Counted from the stretch's first letter, positions 36,218 to 45,840 are shown. The stretch: 64,000 nucleotides of DNA from Halanaerobium sp. MA284_MarDTE_T2 (GCF_003337245.1 NZ_QPJE01000004.1:92285-156284); one strand, 5' to 3'. Numbers and translations are program-made. Notes: generated by a model from the letters alone, not told the origin.

Positions 36218-37168
36218 ATGAAATACAAAAAAATAAAAATTGAAAATATAGAGACTTATCCTGAACAGGTAAGAAGTGATTTTTCTGAAAGAAAAATTGA
36301 AGAACTGGCAAAATCAATTGCTGAAGTAGGCCAGCTGCAGCCGATAGTGGTACAGCAAAAGGGTGATAAATATATTTTAATAGCTGGAGAGAGAAGGTTG
36401 AGAGCTATTGCAAAGGATGGAAAAGATGTAATAGCAGCTGTTATTTTGGAAGAAGAACTCACTTCTAAAAAGTTCAGACAGATTCAGCTGATAGAAAATC
36501 TGCAGAGGCAGGATCTTAATCCTTTAGAAAGAGCGGTTTCTATTCAGAAATTTATAGATGAAAATAATCTCAGCAAAAAAGAAGCTGCAGAAAAGATTGG
36601 AGTACCGCGTACTACTCTGATGCTGTGGCTGAATATTCTTTCTGTAAAGAAAAAATATCAGCAGGAAGTGCTTAAGGAAGATTCTCCTATTTCTCTGTCA
36701 CACATCAGTCTGGCCCAGGCTCTGGCTTCAAAAACAGGTGATCCCAGTAAGATAGATCAGCTGTTAGATGCTGTAATAAAATATAATCTGAGCAGAAGGG
36801 AAACACAAAATGTGCTGGATATATTTTACAAATATCTGCATATGCCGATGAAAGAAGCTGTTGCTGCTGTACTTTTAAAAAGAGCCAAGTCAAATGTTAA
36901 ATTAACTGCAGAAGAAAAAAAGAAAACTAAAAAAGATAAAGCTGATGAAATTTTAAAATCATTGTGCAGAATTAATGATAAAGCAGAAAACTTTATGGAA
37001 GAAATCGGCACCATAAAGCCTGAACAGCAGGAAAATTTAATGGATGAATTTCTCTACTTATATCAGATAATGGGACTTTTGATACCTGAGCTAAAAGAAA
37101 ATGATCCCAAAGTCCTGATAGATAGGATAAAACAGAAAAATCAGGCTTCTAATTATTCCGGCTTTTGA
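36218..37168 (+). CDS. Orphan ParB/Noc-family DNA-binding protein
   Basis: A 316-residue ParB-family protein. The N-terminal ParB/Srx-like nucleotide domain has GERRLRA and the ENLQRQDLNPLE motifs that in ParB bind CTP; a helix-turn-helix (KKEAAEKIGVPRTTLMLWL) follows at about residues 120-145. No parA gene is next to it and no canonical parS was seen, so it may be a plasmid- or chromosome-derived regulator rather than the main segregation ParB. Its last 16 bases overlap the end of thiI, which is convergent. Confidence 0.85.
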   Translation: MKYKKIKIENIETYPEQVRSDFSERKIEELAKSIAEVGQLQPIVVQQKGDKYILIAGERRLRAIAKDGKDVIAAVILEEELTSKKFRQIQLIENLQRQDLNPLERAVSIQKFIDENNLSKKEAAEKIGVPRTTLMLWLNILSVKKKYQQEVLKEDSPISLSHISLAQALASKTGDPSKIDQLLDAVIKYNLSRRETQNVLDIFYKYLHMPMKEAVAAVLLKRAKSNVKLTAEEKKKTKKDKADEILKSLCRINDKAENFMEEIGTIKPEQQENLMDEFLYLYQIMGLLIPELKENDPKVLIDRIKQKNQASNYSGF

Positions 37169-38343
37169 TTGATCTGCATAACCTCGGTTTTTTCCAGTGC
37201 ATTAGCCAGCAGTTTATCAATATCGAGACTGTTTTCAGCTGCTCTTACTTTGTCTAATTTGGGTTTGGTAACAGGATTATCAGGTACAAAAACTGTACAG
37301 CAGTCTTCAAAAGGCCTAATTGAAATATCATAACAGTCTATTTTTTTGGAGATATCGACAATTTCATTTTTGTCCATTGTAATCAGCGGCCTCAGAACAG
37401 GTAGTTCTGCTGCATCATCGGAAGAAGCAATACCTTCTAAGGTCTGACTTGCGACCTGGCCCAGGCTTTCTCCAGTTATGAGTGCAAGGTCATTATTTTG
37501 TGCTGCTATTTTATTGGCTATTCTGAACATCATTCGCCTCATAATTGTAACTGTATATCTTTCTGGGCAGTTTTTGGCAATTTCCTGCTGTATTTCTGTA
37601 AAATATGCGATATGAAGTTTTATATTTCCACCATAACGGCTGAGGACCCGGCTGAGGTCAACAACTTTTTCTTTTGCTCTATCTCCTGTATAAGGAAAAG
37701 AATGAAAATATACTGCATCTATACTTAATCCCCGTTTAAGGCCAAGCCAGCCGGCCGCCGGACTGTCAATACCCCCCGAAAGAAGAAGCAGAGCTTTTCC
37801 AGATGATTTAACAGGAAGTCCACCCGGGCCAGCAAAGCGCTTAATGAAAATATAGATTTTTCCTCGCCTTATTTCCACTTCCAGCATGTGTTCAGGGTTG
37901 TGAACATCAACATTTAATTCTCTTTCCGGACTATCTATATTCCGCAGTATCCAGGCACCTATCTCACTATTTATTTCTGGACTTTTGAGAGGGAAACTTT
38001 TGTCAGCTCTTCTGGTATTAACCTTAAAAGTGGTGGGATAATCCTGCACTTCTTTTTTAAACAGCTTAAGAGCATTTTTTTTGAGAGATTCAAAGTCGAA
38101 CTTTACAGTAACAGCCGGACTTATGGAAACAATACCCGGTACATTTGTCAGCCTTTTTGCTGCTTTTTCTAAATTTTTACCATCCACATGGAGGTATATT
38201 CTCCCATAAACTGTTGTGATTTCAAAATCTCCCAGATCTGTGACAGCATTATCTATGTTTTTGATAAGCTGACCGATAAAACTGTTTTTGTTCTGTCCTT
38301 TTAAACCTATTTCACCATAACGTATAATTAAAACATCGTACAA
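37153..38343 (-). CDS. thiI: tRNA 4-thiouridine synthetase ThiI
   Basis: Transfers sulfur to U8 of tRNA and, in some organisms, supports thiazole synthesis. About 396 residues: ferredoxin-like and THUMP domains (to about 170), then a PP-loop domain with LLSGGIDSPAAGWLG. No C-terminal rhodanese domain, so sulfur must come from a desulfurase directly, as in Firmicutes. The TTG at 38343 is preferred since the upstream GTG (38352) lies inside the GAGGTGA ribosome site. The cysteine desulfurase gene lies just upstream on the same strand. Confidence 0.93.
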   Translation of the reverse strand: MYDVLIIRYGEIGLKGQNKNSFIGQLIKNIDNAVTDLGDFEITTVYGRIYLHVDGKNLEKAAKRLTNVPGIVSISPAVTVKFDFESLKKNALKLFKKEVQDYPTTFKVNTRRADKSFPLKSPEINSEIGAWILRNIDSPERELNVDVHNPEHMLEVEIRRGKIYIFIKRFAGPGGLPVKSSGKALLLLSGGIDSPAAGWLGLKRGLSIDAVYFHSFPYTGDRAKEKVVDLSRVLSRYGGNIKLHIAYFTEIQQEIAKNCPERYTVTIMRRMMFRIANKIAAQNNDLALITGESLGQVASQTLEGIASSDDAAELPVLRPLITMDKNEIVDISKKIDCYDISIRPFEDCCTVFVPDNPVTKPKLDKVRAAENSLDIDKLLANALEKTEVMQINQKPE

Positions 38344-38418
38344 CTTTTTCACCTCAATATATTTTTGCTTTTATTTATTATTATAAAAATTTCATTTATA
38401 ACTAAATTTATGATGTGT

Positions 38419-38474
38419 CCACAAAAAAGGTGTTTGCTAAAAATGAGTTAGAGATGCAGATAACCTTTTTGTGG
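38419..38474 (-). repeat. Inverted repeat between the desulfurase gene and thiI
   Basis: CCACAAAAAAGGT (38419-38431) and ACCTTTTTGTGG (38463-38474) pair over 12 bp with one bulged base and a 31-base loop. It lies in the 185-base spacer between the two minus-strand genes. No long T run follows, so it may be a processing or attenuation hairpin rather than a simple terminator. Confidence 0.5.
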
Positions 38475-38537
38475 GAGAACCAATTTATTTTTTGTAACCA
38501 AAAGTAATTTCGCGGAAATACCTTATTTTCAATATTT

Positions 38538-39686
38538 CTAAAAAATTTTTAGAAAGTCTATCTGACTTTTCAGTACTTCTAAAGTATAATCCAGATCATC
38601 TCTGCTTATATTTTTGTTTAGGCTTATTCGGAGTGCACTATCTCTTTTTTCACTGCTGAGGCCTACAGCTTTTAAAACTTTATTTTCCTTACTTTTAGAA
38701 CTGCAGGCAGAACCGGTAGAAAGAAAAACACCTTCAGCTTCAAGTGCATGCAGCAGAGTCTCACCTTTGATACCTGGTACAGAAAAATTTAAAATATGTG
38801 GTGCTCCCTGTTTTGGCGAATTTATAACTACATCTTCCATTTTGCTTAAACTTTTGTAAAGATAATTTCTTTTTCTGTTCAGCTCAGGATCAGTATTTAT
38901 ATTTCTGTTTAAAATAGGGAGTTTTTTTACAGCAGGGATTAAACCAGCAATTCCCGGAGTATTTTCAGTCCCAGGGCGGATATCATTTTCCTGCCCTCCT
39001 CCAAAAAATAGCGGCTGTAATTCAATATTTTCTCTAATATATAAAGCGCCAATACCTTTTGGTGCATGAAATTTATGTCCACTAATACTGTAGAGATCCA
39101 CGCTGGATTTTTTTAAATCTGTAAAGACTTTACCAAATCCCTGGATTCCATCAACATGGAAAAAACAGAGAGGATTTATTTTTTTTATTATCTTTCCTAT
39201 TTCTTCAATATTTTGTACAGAACCAAGTTCATTATTGACCTGCATGATGCTTACCAGAACAGTTTTTTTATCAAGTGAATTTTTAAGCTGTTCAATATCT
39301 ATATATCCCTTTTGGTCAGACTTAAGCCATATAACATCCCAGCCTTCTTTTTCCAGGGCCAGAAAAATATTTCTTACTGAAGGATGTTCAATTTCGGTTG
39401 TTATAATTTTGCTGCCCCTGCTGTGGTAGCTTTTTGTAATTCCCTGAACTGCCAGGTTATTGCTTTCTGTACCACCTGAAGTAAATATTATTTCTTTTTT
39501 ATTTACCTGGAGGTAATCTGCCAGCTCCTTTCTGGCTTTTTCTACAATTTTTTCTGCTTTAAGTCCCAGTCGGTGGGCAGAAGATGGATTGCCGTAATTT
39601 TCTGTCAGCATTGAAGTAACAGCCTTTACTACCTCATCATCAGCTGCTGTTGTAGCCGAATTATCAAGATAAACTTTTCTCGACAT
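38538..39686 (-). CDS. Cysteine desulfurase (NifS/IscS family)
   Basis: PLP enzyme of about 382 residues releasing sulfur from cysteine. YLDNSATT near the start, the PLP lysine in SGHKFHAPKG (about K205), and the active-site cysteine in STGSACSS (about C328) are present. The ATG at 39686 follows GAGGTGA; a GTG nine bases upstream lies inside that site. Its placement before thiI suggests it is the dedicated sulfur donor for tRNA thiolation, as with NifZ/YrvO-type desulfurases beside thiI or mnmA, rather than a general Fe-S cluster enzyme. Confidence 0.92.
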   Translation of the reverse strand: MSRKVYLDNSATTAADDEVVKAVTSMLTENYGNPSSAHRLGLKAEKIVEKARKELADYLQVNKKEIIFTSGGTESNNLAVQGITKSYHSRGSKIITTEIEHPSVRNIFLALEKEGWDVIWLKSDQKGYIDIEQLKNSLDKKTVLVSIMQVNNELGSVQNIEEIGKIIKKINPLCFFHVDGIQGFGKVFTDLKKSSVDLYSISGHKFHAPKGIGALYIRENIELQPLFFGGGQENDIRPGTENTPGIAGLIPAVKKLPILNRNINTDPELNRKRNYLYKSLSKMEDVVINSPKQGAPHILNFSVPGIKGETLLHALEAEGVFLSTGSACSSKSKENKVLKAVGLSSEKRDSALRISLNKNISRDDLDYTLEVLKSQIDFLKIF

Positions 39687-39824
39687 TTTTTTCACCTCTA
39701 TATATAATATAAGTTAAGATAATTTAGATTTTTTTGTTTACACTCAACATTATAGCACAGAAAATTATTCTATAAAAATAAAATAGTAAATCTCCTGCTG
39801 AATAAACTTTTTTGAACCACAGCT

Positions 39825-39902
39825 GCTTTTTAGATAAATCTAAAAATTTTAATTACGACTAAATTTTTTTGCAGCTCTAAAAATAATTTTAGATGAACTT
39901 CT
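39825..39902 (+). repeat. Dispersed intergenic repeat, best-preserved solo copy
   Basis: Over about 75 bases this segment aligns with the reverse complement of 63064-63146: both carry TTTTAGATAAATCTAAAAAT, then ACTAAA, a T run, TTGCAGCT, and an AAAATAA-TTTT tail. It lies in the 325-base spacer between the desulfurase gene and the TatD gene, which otherwise holds only the promoter (TATAAT about 39940) and a T-rich tract. Confidence 0.65.
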
Positions 39903-40011
39903 TATAACAATTTAACTTTTAATATTTTTAGAGTGTGTTATAATATATTTTAAAGATATTTTAAGATATTTATTATTTTTGATTTATATGAGCCTTAAAG
40001 GGGGAAAAAAA

Positions 40012-40779
40012 TTGCACTTAATAGATACACATGCTCATCTTGACTGCGAAGATTTTGATGGTGAAAGGGATCAAGTTATTCAAAGAGCAGCAGAAAAAGG
40101 AGTAAACAAAATAGTTAATATTGGGGCAGATCTGCAGTCAAGCAGAAAATCTGTGGAACTTGCAGAAAAATATGATAATATATATGCAGCAGTGGGAGTA
40201 CACCCACATGAAGCAGATACAGTATCTGATGATATTTTAAATAAAATTGCTGAATTGAGCCAAAATAAAAATACTGCAGCTTTTGGAGAGATTGGTCTGG
40301 ATTTTTATTATGATAATTCGCCGCGAGATATTCAGCAGGATGTTTTTTTAAAACAGCTGCTTTTGGCTAAAGATTTAAATCTGCCTGTGGTAATACATTC
40401 CCGCTCTGCAGAAGAGGAAACTCTCAAAATTATGGATAAAGCATCTCCTTTTCCAAAAGGAGTAATTTTTCACTGTTATGCATATGATGAAAGTTATGTA
40501 GATAGCTTAATTGAGCGTGATTTTTATATTGCATTTGGTGGGTTGTTAACTTTTCGAAATACAGATGCAGTTAGAGAAGCTTTTAAAAAAGTGCCTTTAA
40601 ATAGAATATTATTTGAAACAGATGCTCCATATTTGACCCCAACACCATTTAGAGGTAAAAGAAACGAACCTGCTTATGTGGAATATGTTCTTAAAAAAGC
40701 TTCAGTAGTAAGAAGAATTAGAGAAATGGAACTTGCTAAAATAACAACTGAAAATGCTGAAAGGATATATAATATTTAA
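40012..40779 (+). CDS. TatD-family metal-dependent hydrolase
   Basis: A 255-residue TIM-barrel nuclease/hydrolase of the TatD (YcfH/YabD) family. Metal ligands are visible in DTHAHLD, GEIGLDFYYD, PVVIHSR, FHCYAYD and ETDAPYL; the PFRGKRNEP loop is typical. The TTG at 40012 is chosen because AAAGGGGG ends 8 bases before it; the upstream ATG lacks a ribosome site. In many Firmicutes this gene is near rsmA, as here. DNase and repair functions are reported for relatives. Confidence 0.9.
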   Translation: MHLIDTHAHLDCEDFDGERDQVIQRAAEKGVNKIVNIGADLQSSRKSVELAEKYDNIYAAVGVHPHEADTVSDDILNKIAELSQNKNTAAFGEIGLDFYYDNSPRDIQQDVFLKQLLLAKDLNLPVVIHSRSAEEETLKIMDKASPFPKGVIFHCYAYDESYVDSLIERDFYIAFGGLLTFRNTDAVREAFKKVPLNRILFETDAPYLTPTPFRGKRNEPAYVEYVLKKASVVRRIREMELAKITTENAERIYNI

Positions 40780-40801
40780 AATTATCGGAGGAGTGATTAA
40801 T

Positions 40802-41710
40802 TTGAAGGTAGGAGTAATTGGTCTCGGAGATATAGCTCAAAAAGCATATCTTCCAATAATAACTTCTATGACAGATGTAGATCCTGTTTTTTGTACAAGA
40901 ACAAGAAGTGTACTGCATAAATTGAGTGACAAATATCATGTTGATAGAAAAGTTGAATCTGTTGAAGAACTTCTCGAACTTGATATTGAAGCTGCATTTG
41001 TCCACACAGCTACAGAAGCACATTATGAAATCACTAAAAAACTGCTGAATAGTGGGATTCATACTTATGTGGATAAACCGGCTGCATATTCTTATAAAGA
41101 AGTTGAAGCAATGGTAGAACTTGCCCGAAAAAAAAGTCTTGTTTTTATGACGGGCTTTAATCGCCGCTATGTTCCTACTTATAAGGAATTAAGTGATATA
41201 AAAGGTCCTAAAATAATTATTATGGAAAAAAATAGAAAATTTCTACCTGATTCTCCTCGGAATATAATTTTTGATGATTTTATCCATGTTGTTGATACAC
41301 TGAGGTATATGCTGGACACGAAAGTAGAAAATATGTATGTAGATGCTGTTTTAAGGGAAAATAATCTTATTCGTATAATTTTAACTTTAAAGAGTGGAGA
41401 AAACACTGCAGTTGGAATTATGAATAGAGATAATGCTGTTACAGAGGAAGAACTGGAAATTATAGGTTCAGGAAGAAAGAAAAAGGTTAAAAATTTAACC
41501 GAGATTACTGAATTTAAAAATAACGGAGAGCATGTTAAGAATGTATCTGGCTGGAATAGGATGGAATATAATAGAGGGTTTGTAGATATGGTCAAAAAGT
41601 TTTTACAGATGGTAAAAGAAGGGTCAATAAAAGAAGAGAATCTTGAAGCTGATTTAAAGACACATAAGATATGTGAGGATATTTTAAAATCTGTGCATCT
41701 TTCCAGTTAA
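40802..41710 (+). CDS. Gfo/Idh/MocA family oxidoreductase
   Basis: NAD(P)-binding oxidoreductase of about 302 residues. It has the Rossmann signature VGVIGLGDIAQKAYLP, the EAAFVHTATEAHYE segment, and the family's VDKPAAYS lysine motif. It is shorter than most members (330-380), and the C-terminal domain is reduced. The TTG at 40802 lies 8 bases after GGAGGAG. It follows the TatD gene by 22 bases and may be co-transcribed. Substrate unknown. Confidence 0.85.
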   Translation: MKVGVIGLGDIAQKAYLPIITSMTDVDPVFCTRTRSVLHKLSDKYHVDRKVESVEELLELDIEAAFVHTATEAHYEITKKLLNSGIHTYVDKPAAYSYKEVEAMVELARKKSLVFMTGFNRRYVPTYKELSDIKGPKIIIMEKNRKFLPDSPRNIIFDDFIHVVDTLRYMLDTKVENMYVDAVLRENNLIRIILTLKSGENTAVGIMNRDNAVTEEELEIIGSGRKKKVKNLTEITEFKNNGEHVKNVSGWNRMEYNRGFVDMVKKFLQMVKEGSIKEENLEADLKTHKICEDILKSVHLSS

Positions 41711-41868
41711 ATATATGGCATTAGGTAAATATATGACAGAAGGTAGTTTTTTTGACGGTTTTAATGAATAAATTATAATATAACTAACTTAAAAATTATC
41801 AGTGCTTGGAATGTTTTTAGTATAAAATAAATAAGAGTGTGGACAGAGAGAAGTTTGGGAGGAAAGAT

Positions 41869-43188
41869 ATGGCTGTTAAAACAGATATAAAGATAGGTAT
41901 ACAAAAAAATAAAAAAGGCGAAATTTTAATCGGACAATTTAAGGCTTCAGAACTTGCCGAAAAATATGGAACACCACTTTTAGTTTATAATGAACAGGTA
42001 ATCAGAAATATTATGCAGCAGTATGTTAGTGGATTTGAAAAATATTATCCACAGGGGAGAGCTGTTTATGCAGGCAAGGCGTTTTTATCACGGACTATAT
42101 GCAGAATAGCAGATGAAGAAGGACTTGGTCTTGATGTTGTTTCAGGTGGTGAAATATACACTGCTCTTAAAGCTGGTTTTCCAGCAGATAAAATGATTTT
42201 TCACGGTAATAATAAACTGCCTCAGGAGCTGGAAATGGGTGTAAAAGCAGGTATCGGTCTTTTTGTTATCGACAATGAGGAAGAAATTGATGAACTGCGG
42301 AAAAAAGCAGCAGAGTTCGGGAAAAGGGTTGATGCTTTAATTAGAATTGCACCTGGAATAGATGTTGATACACATAAATATATAAAAACAGGTAGTGAAG
42401 ACAGCAAATTTGGAATTAGTCTAAAATCTGACAGGATATTTGATATTCTGGAAAAGATGGCTGATGATGAATTTGTTAATATCAGGGGATTTCATGCTCA
42501 TATTGGTTCTCAGATTAAAAATGGTGACAGCTATAGTGAGCTTATCAGAAAAGTGTTTTTGTTTTTTGATAGGATAAGGGATAAACTTGGCTTGATTTAT
42601 GAAGTGCTGGATTTAGGTGGTGGTGTTGGTATAGACACAATGGGGAATTTAAATGTATCGATTTCTGACTTAATTTCACAGCTTGCAGCTATAGTTAAAG
42701 AAGAAGCTAAAAAGTTCGATTATCCTCTTCCTGAAATAATTATGGAGCCGGGGAGGTCAATTGCTGGCCCGGCTGGAATTACTCTTTACAGGGCTGGCTA
42801 CAGCAAAAAAACCCCAAGTGGGAAAAAATATATTTCTGTTGATGGAGGAATGACCGACAATATTAGACCTGCTCTGTATGAAGCAGCTTATGAGGCTCAT
42901 GTTGATGGGAAGTCGGACAGTGAGGAAAAAGAGACTATTACAATTGCAGGAAAATGCTGTGAAAGTGGTGATATTGTGATAGAAGATGCCAGAATTCACC
43001 CGGTAGAGAGTGGTGATATAGTGGCAGTACCTGCAACTGGTGCATATACTTATTCAATGTCCAGCAATTATAATGGTATTCCCAGACCTGCTGTTGTACT
43101 TATTAATGGAGATAAAGATAATTTAATTATAAAGCGAGAAAGCTATGCTGATCTAATTAGTAGAGATATTGTGCCAGAAAATTATTAA
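41869..43188 (+). CDS. lysA: Diaminopimelate decarboxylase LysA
   Basis: PLP enzyme of fold type III making L-lysine from meso-diaminopimelate, 439 residues. The PLP lysine is K70 in YAGKAFL; HIGSQI, DLGGGVGI, MEPGRSI and the CESGD cysteine region are intact. The ATG at 41869 follows GGGAGG; an upstream GTG (41839) has no ribosome site. No lysine riboswitch is present in the 158-base spacer. The next two genes degrade murein peptides, which would release diaminopimelate for this enzyme. Confidence 0.94.
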   Translation: MAVKTDIKIGIQKNKKGEILIGQFKASELAEKYGTPLLVYNEQVIRNIMQQYVSGFEKYYPQGRAVYAGKAFLSRTICRIADEEGLGLDVVSGGEIYTALKAGFPADKMIFHGNNKLPQELEMGVKAGIGLFVIDNEEEIDELRKKAAEFGKRVDALIRIAPGIDVDTHKYIKTGSEDSKFGISLKSDRIFDILEKMADDEFVNIRGFHAHIGSQIKNGDSYSELIRKVFLFFDRIRDKLGLIYEVLDLGGGVGIDTMGNLNVSISDLISQLAAIVKEEAKKFDYPLPEIIMEPGRSIAGPAGITLYRAGYSKKTPSGKKYISVDGGMTDNIRPALYEAAYEAHVDGKSDSEEKETITIAGKCCESGDIVIEDARIHPVESGDIVAVPATGAYTYSMSSNYNGIPRPAVVLINGDKDNLIIKRESYADLISRDIVPENY

Positions 43189-43203
43189 ATTGAGGGTGTT
43201 TTT

Positions 43204-44547
43204 ATGCAGAAATTACTGCCTCCAAAAGTAAAAAAACAATATTATAATGATGAGTTTTGGATTAAAAAAATATCCAAACCTGATTCTCTGCTGCTTAAAA
43301 ATAATGATATTTCAACTTTAAATAGTGAAACATACCAGAAAATGAAGACTTCTCAAAAAGAAGATCAGTATCAAATTTTTGAAAAAATGCCTGAAAAATT
43401 AATTCTGAGGGAAATAAAGGAAAAATTTAATCTTTTCTCTGCTGCAGAAAATTTTCCAGTGGGTGATTTTTTCAATAAAAAAGGAATACGTATTACAGAT
43501 GCTGAAAAAGAAGAAATTATAATTAATACTGATTTAGAACAGATAAAACCTGACAATTTAAAATATGGTTTAACTGTAAGGCGCAGTTCTATCAGGGCTT
43601 TTCCCACAGATACTGTTTTTGCCCACAGTCCGGAATATACAGATGTTGATATGATGCAGCTTACAGCGATTTCTCCGGCTGAACCAGCAGTTATTTTGCA
43701 CGGAAGCCGTGATAAAAGATGGTATTATGTGCAGACAGGAATTCATTCTGGCTGGATAAAGAAAAAAGATACAGCTGCTGCAGAAAATGCTGCGGTTGTT
43801 GAGCAATATTTACAGAGACCATATCTTATTACAGCAGACAGCAGAATAATTACAGAGCCGGATCCTTTTGCTGAAAATAGTGAACAGATAGAGTTTCAAA
43901 TGGGTGATAAAATAAGATTGGCTGAGCACGAAGACGGCCAAACACTGCTGGCTGGGAATCTTCATTCACAGTCAGATACTGGGAGTTATGCAGTGCTGCT
44001 GCCGAAAAGAGATAAAAAGGGAGGATTAAATTTTAAGAAAGCCCTTATAGCTTATTCATCCGGGGTGAAAGAGAATTTGCTTCCCTATACACGAGCGGGT
44101 ATTTTACATCAGGCTTTTAAAATGCTGGGTGAACGCTATGGATGGGGAGGTATGTTTAACCGCAGAGACTGTTCGCGATTTGTTATGGATATTTACCGCA
44201 GTTTTGGAATTAACCTGCCCCGTGATGCAGGAATACAGGAAGAATATGCAGCCGGAAGAAAGATTGTATTTAATGGAAATCTTGCAGCAAGAAAAGAAAT
44301 TCTGCAGCTTATTCAGCCTGGCGATGTTATTTATATGCCAGGTCATGTAGTTATATACCTTGGAGAAGATGACGGCAGCCATTTTATAATTCACTCTGGT
44401 GCAGGTTATGCTGTTAAAACTGCAGGAGGTAAATACCGTAATATGTCTGTCCATTCTGTATTTATATGTGATTTGGAGCAGGAAATGATGCAGAAGAAGG
44501 GGAAAAAATATTTGGATTATTTTACTTCTGCCAGAAAGTTTTATTAA
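43204..44547 (+). CDS. NlpC/P60 endopeptidase with SH3-like domains (YkfC-like)
   Basis: A 447-residue peptidase. The N-terminal half (about 1-260) is two SH3b-like modules (one around LTVRRSSIRAFPTD); the C-terminal NlpC/P60 domain has the catalytic Cys323 in RRDCSRFV and His381 in MPGHVVIYLG. Architecture and context match gamma-D-glutamyl-L-diamino acid endopeptidases that trim recycled murein peptides. No signal peptide is evident, so it is probably cytoplasmic like YkfC-type enzymes. It starts 15 bases after lysA and precedes a dipeptide epimerase. Confidence 0.88.
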   Translation: MQKLLPPKVKKQYYNDEFWIKKISKPDSLLLKNNDISTLNSETYQKMKTSQKEDQYQIFEKMPEKLILREIKEKFNLFSAAENFPVGDFFNKKGIRITDAEKEEIIINTDLEQIKPDNLKYGLTVRRSSIRAFPTDTVFAHSPEYTDVDMMQLTAISPAEPAVILHGSRDKRWYYVQTGIHSGWIKKKDTAAAENAAVVEQYLQRPYLITADSRIITEPDPFAENSEQIEFQMGDKIRLAEHEDGQTLLAGNLHSQSDTGSYAVLLPKRDKKGGLNFKKALIAYSSGVKENLLPYTRAGILHQAFKMLGERYGWGGMFNRRDCSRFVMDIYRSFGINLPRDAGIQEEYAAGRKIVFNGNLAARKEILQLIQPGDVIYMPGHVVIYLGEDDGSHFIIHSGAGYAVKTAGGKYRNMSVHSVFICDLEQEMMQKKGKKYLDYFTSARKFY

Positions 44548-44567
44548 AATTTTTGAGGAGGAAGAGT

Positions 44568-45656
44568 ATGAAGATTAAAAATCTGAGAATGTTTCACCTT
44601 AGTGTACCTTTAAAAAAACCGTTTAAGACAGCCCTCCGCGCAGTAGATTCTGCTGAAGATACGGTGGTAATCATTGAAGGGGAAAAAGGGCTTTTAGGAT
44701 TTGGAGAAGCACCTCCTACAGCAGTGATAACAGGTGATATCAATCCCGGTATTAGGGGGATAATTAGAGAAAAAATAGCTCCCAAGCTTATTGGTGAGGA
44801 GATAGAAAACCTGGAAAAACTGCTCCATATCGTTGACAGGGCAGCAGTTGGAAACTCAAGTGCAAAAGCGGCTGTTGATATAGCTTTATATGACCTTTTT
44901 GCCCACAGATATAACATACCTCTTTTTAGACTGCTGGGTGGAAACGGCAGTCAAATAATGACTGACCTCACAGTTAGTGTCAATAAAGCAGATGAGATGG
45001 CAGAAGATGCAGTTAAAGCTGTTAAAGAAGGTTATAAAACACTAAAAATTAAAGTTGGTAAGGGGCGGGATAAAGATCTGGAAAGAGTTAAAGCTGTACG
45101 TGAAGCAGTAGGTCCAGATATAGCTATCAGGCTGGATGCAAATCAGGGCTGGGAAGCTAAAGAAGCAGTTGGCCTTATAAAAGAGATGGAAGAGCTGGGG
45201 CTTAATCTGGAGCTGGTAGAACAGCCGGTTCCCGCGGGAGATCTGGAAGGCCTAAAATTTGTGACCGAAAATGTGATGACAAAAATAATGGCAGATGAAA
45301 GTCTGTTTAGTCCTGCCAATGCATTTCTGCTTTTAAAAATGAAGGCATGTGATCTGCTTAATATTAAATTAATGAAATCAGGTGGAATATATAATGCAAA
45401 TCAGATTAATTCCACTGCTGAAGCCTGGGGAGTGGAATGTATGGTTGGGAGTATGCTGGAAAGCAAAATTTCTGTCACTGCGGCAGCTCATCTGGGTGCA
45501 GCACACAAAAATATTACCAGATTTGATCTGGATGCACCAAGCCTCCTGGCTGAAGATCCTGTTCAGGGTGGTATAGAAATCGATGGGCCGATAATTAGAC
45601 TGCCGGAAAAACCAGGTTTGGGCATAGATGATATTGCTGGTTTAAAAGAAGTTTAA
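44568..45656 (+). CDS. L-Ala-D/L-Glu (dipeptide) epimerase
   Basis: Enolase-superfamily enzyme of about 362 residues, converting L-Ala-D-Glu from murein into L-Ala-L-Glu. The muconate-lactonising-type KxK motif (LKIKVGKG), metal ligands in IRLDANQGW, VEQP and MADES, and the C-terminal MVGSMLESKI and DLDAPSLLAEDP match dipeptide epimerases. The ATG at 44568 follows GAGGAGG; the TTG at 44553 is inside it. Together with the preceding peptidase this is a YkfB/YkfC pair. Confidence 0.9.
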   Translation: MKIKNLRMFHLSVPLKKPFKTALRAVDSAEDTVVIIEGEKGLLGFGEAPPTAVITGDINPGIRGIIREKIAPKLIGEEIENLEKLLHIVDRAAVGNSSAKAAVDIALYDLFAHRYNIPLFRLLGGNGSQIMTDLTVSVNKADEMAEDAVKAVKEGYKTLKIKVGKGRDKDLERVKAVREAVGPDIAIRLDANQGWEAKEAVGLIKEMEELGLNLELVEQPVPAGDLEGLKFVTENVMTKIMADESLFSPANAFLLLKMKACDLLNIKLMKSGGIYNANQINSTAEAWGVECMVGSMLESKISVTAAAHLGAAHKNITRFDLDAPSLLAEDPVQGGIEIDGPIIRLPEKPGLGIDDIAGLKEV

Positions 45657-45762
45657 TCTGTAAAACAAATGACTGCAGAAGGACTGGCTGATATTGATAT
45701 TTTTGATGCTGAAACCTGACAGTTTTGCGGTTGAGTTTTGCCAGATCAGTTTTATTGTGATA

Positions 45763-45808
45763 AAATTATTAATGAAAATAAATTAAAATTATTAGTGAAA
45801 ATAAATTA
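45763..45808 (+). repeat. 23-bp tandem duplication upstream of rsmA
   Basis: A 23-bp unit beginning AAATTATTA and ending AAATAAATTA is repeated at 45763-45785 and 45786-45808 with one mismatch, directly upstream of the rsmA start region. Confidence 0.85.
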
Positions 45809-45840
45809 ATATGAATTATTAAAGGATGATTTAACAGGAA

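Noticed and set aside
41711..41868. Lysine riboswitch upstream of lysA
   Set aside because: The spacer is only 158 bases, AT-rich, and shows none of the L-box core or a terminator hairpin.
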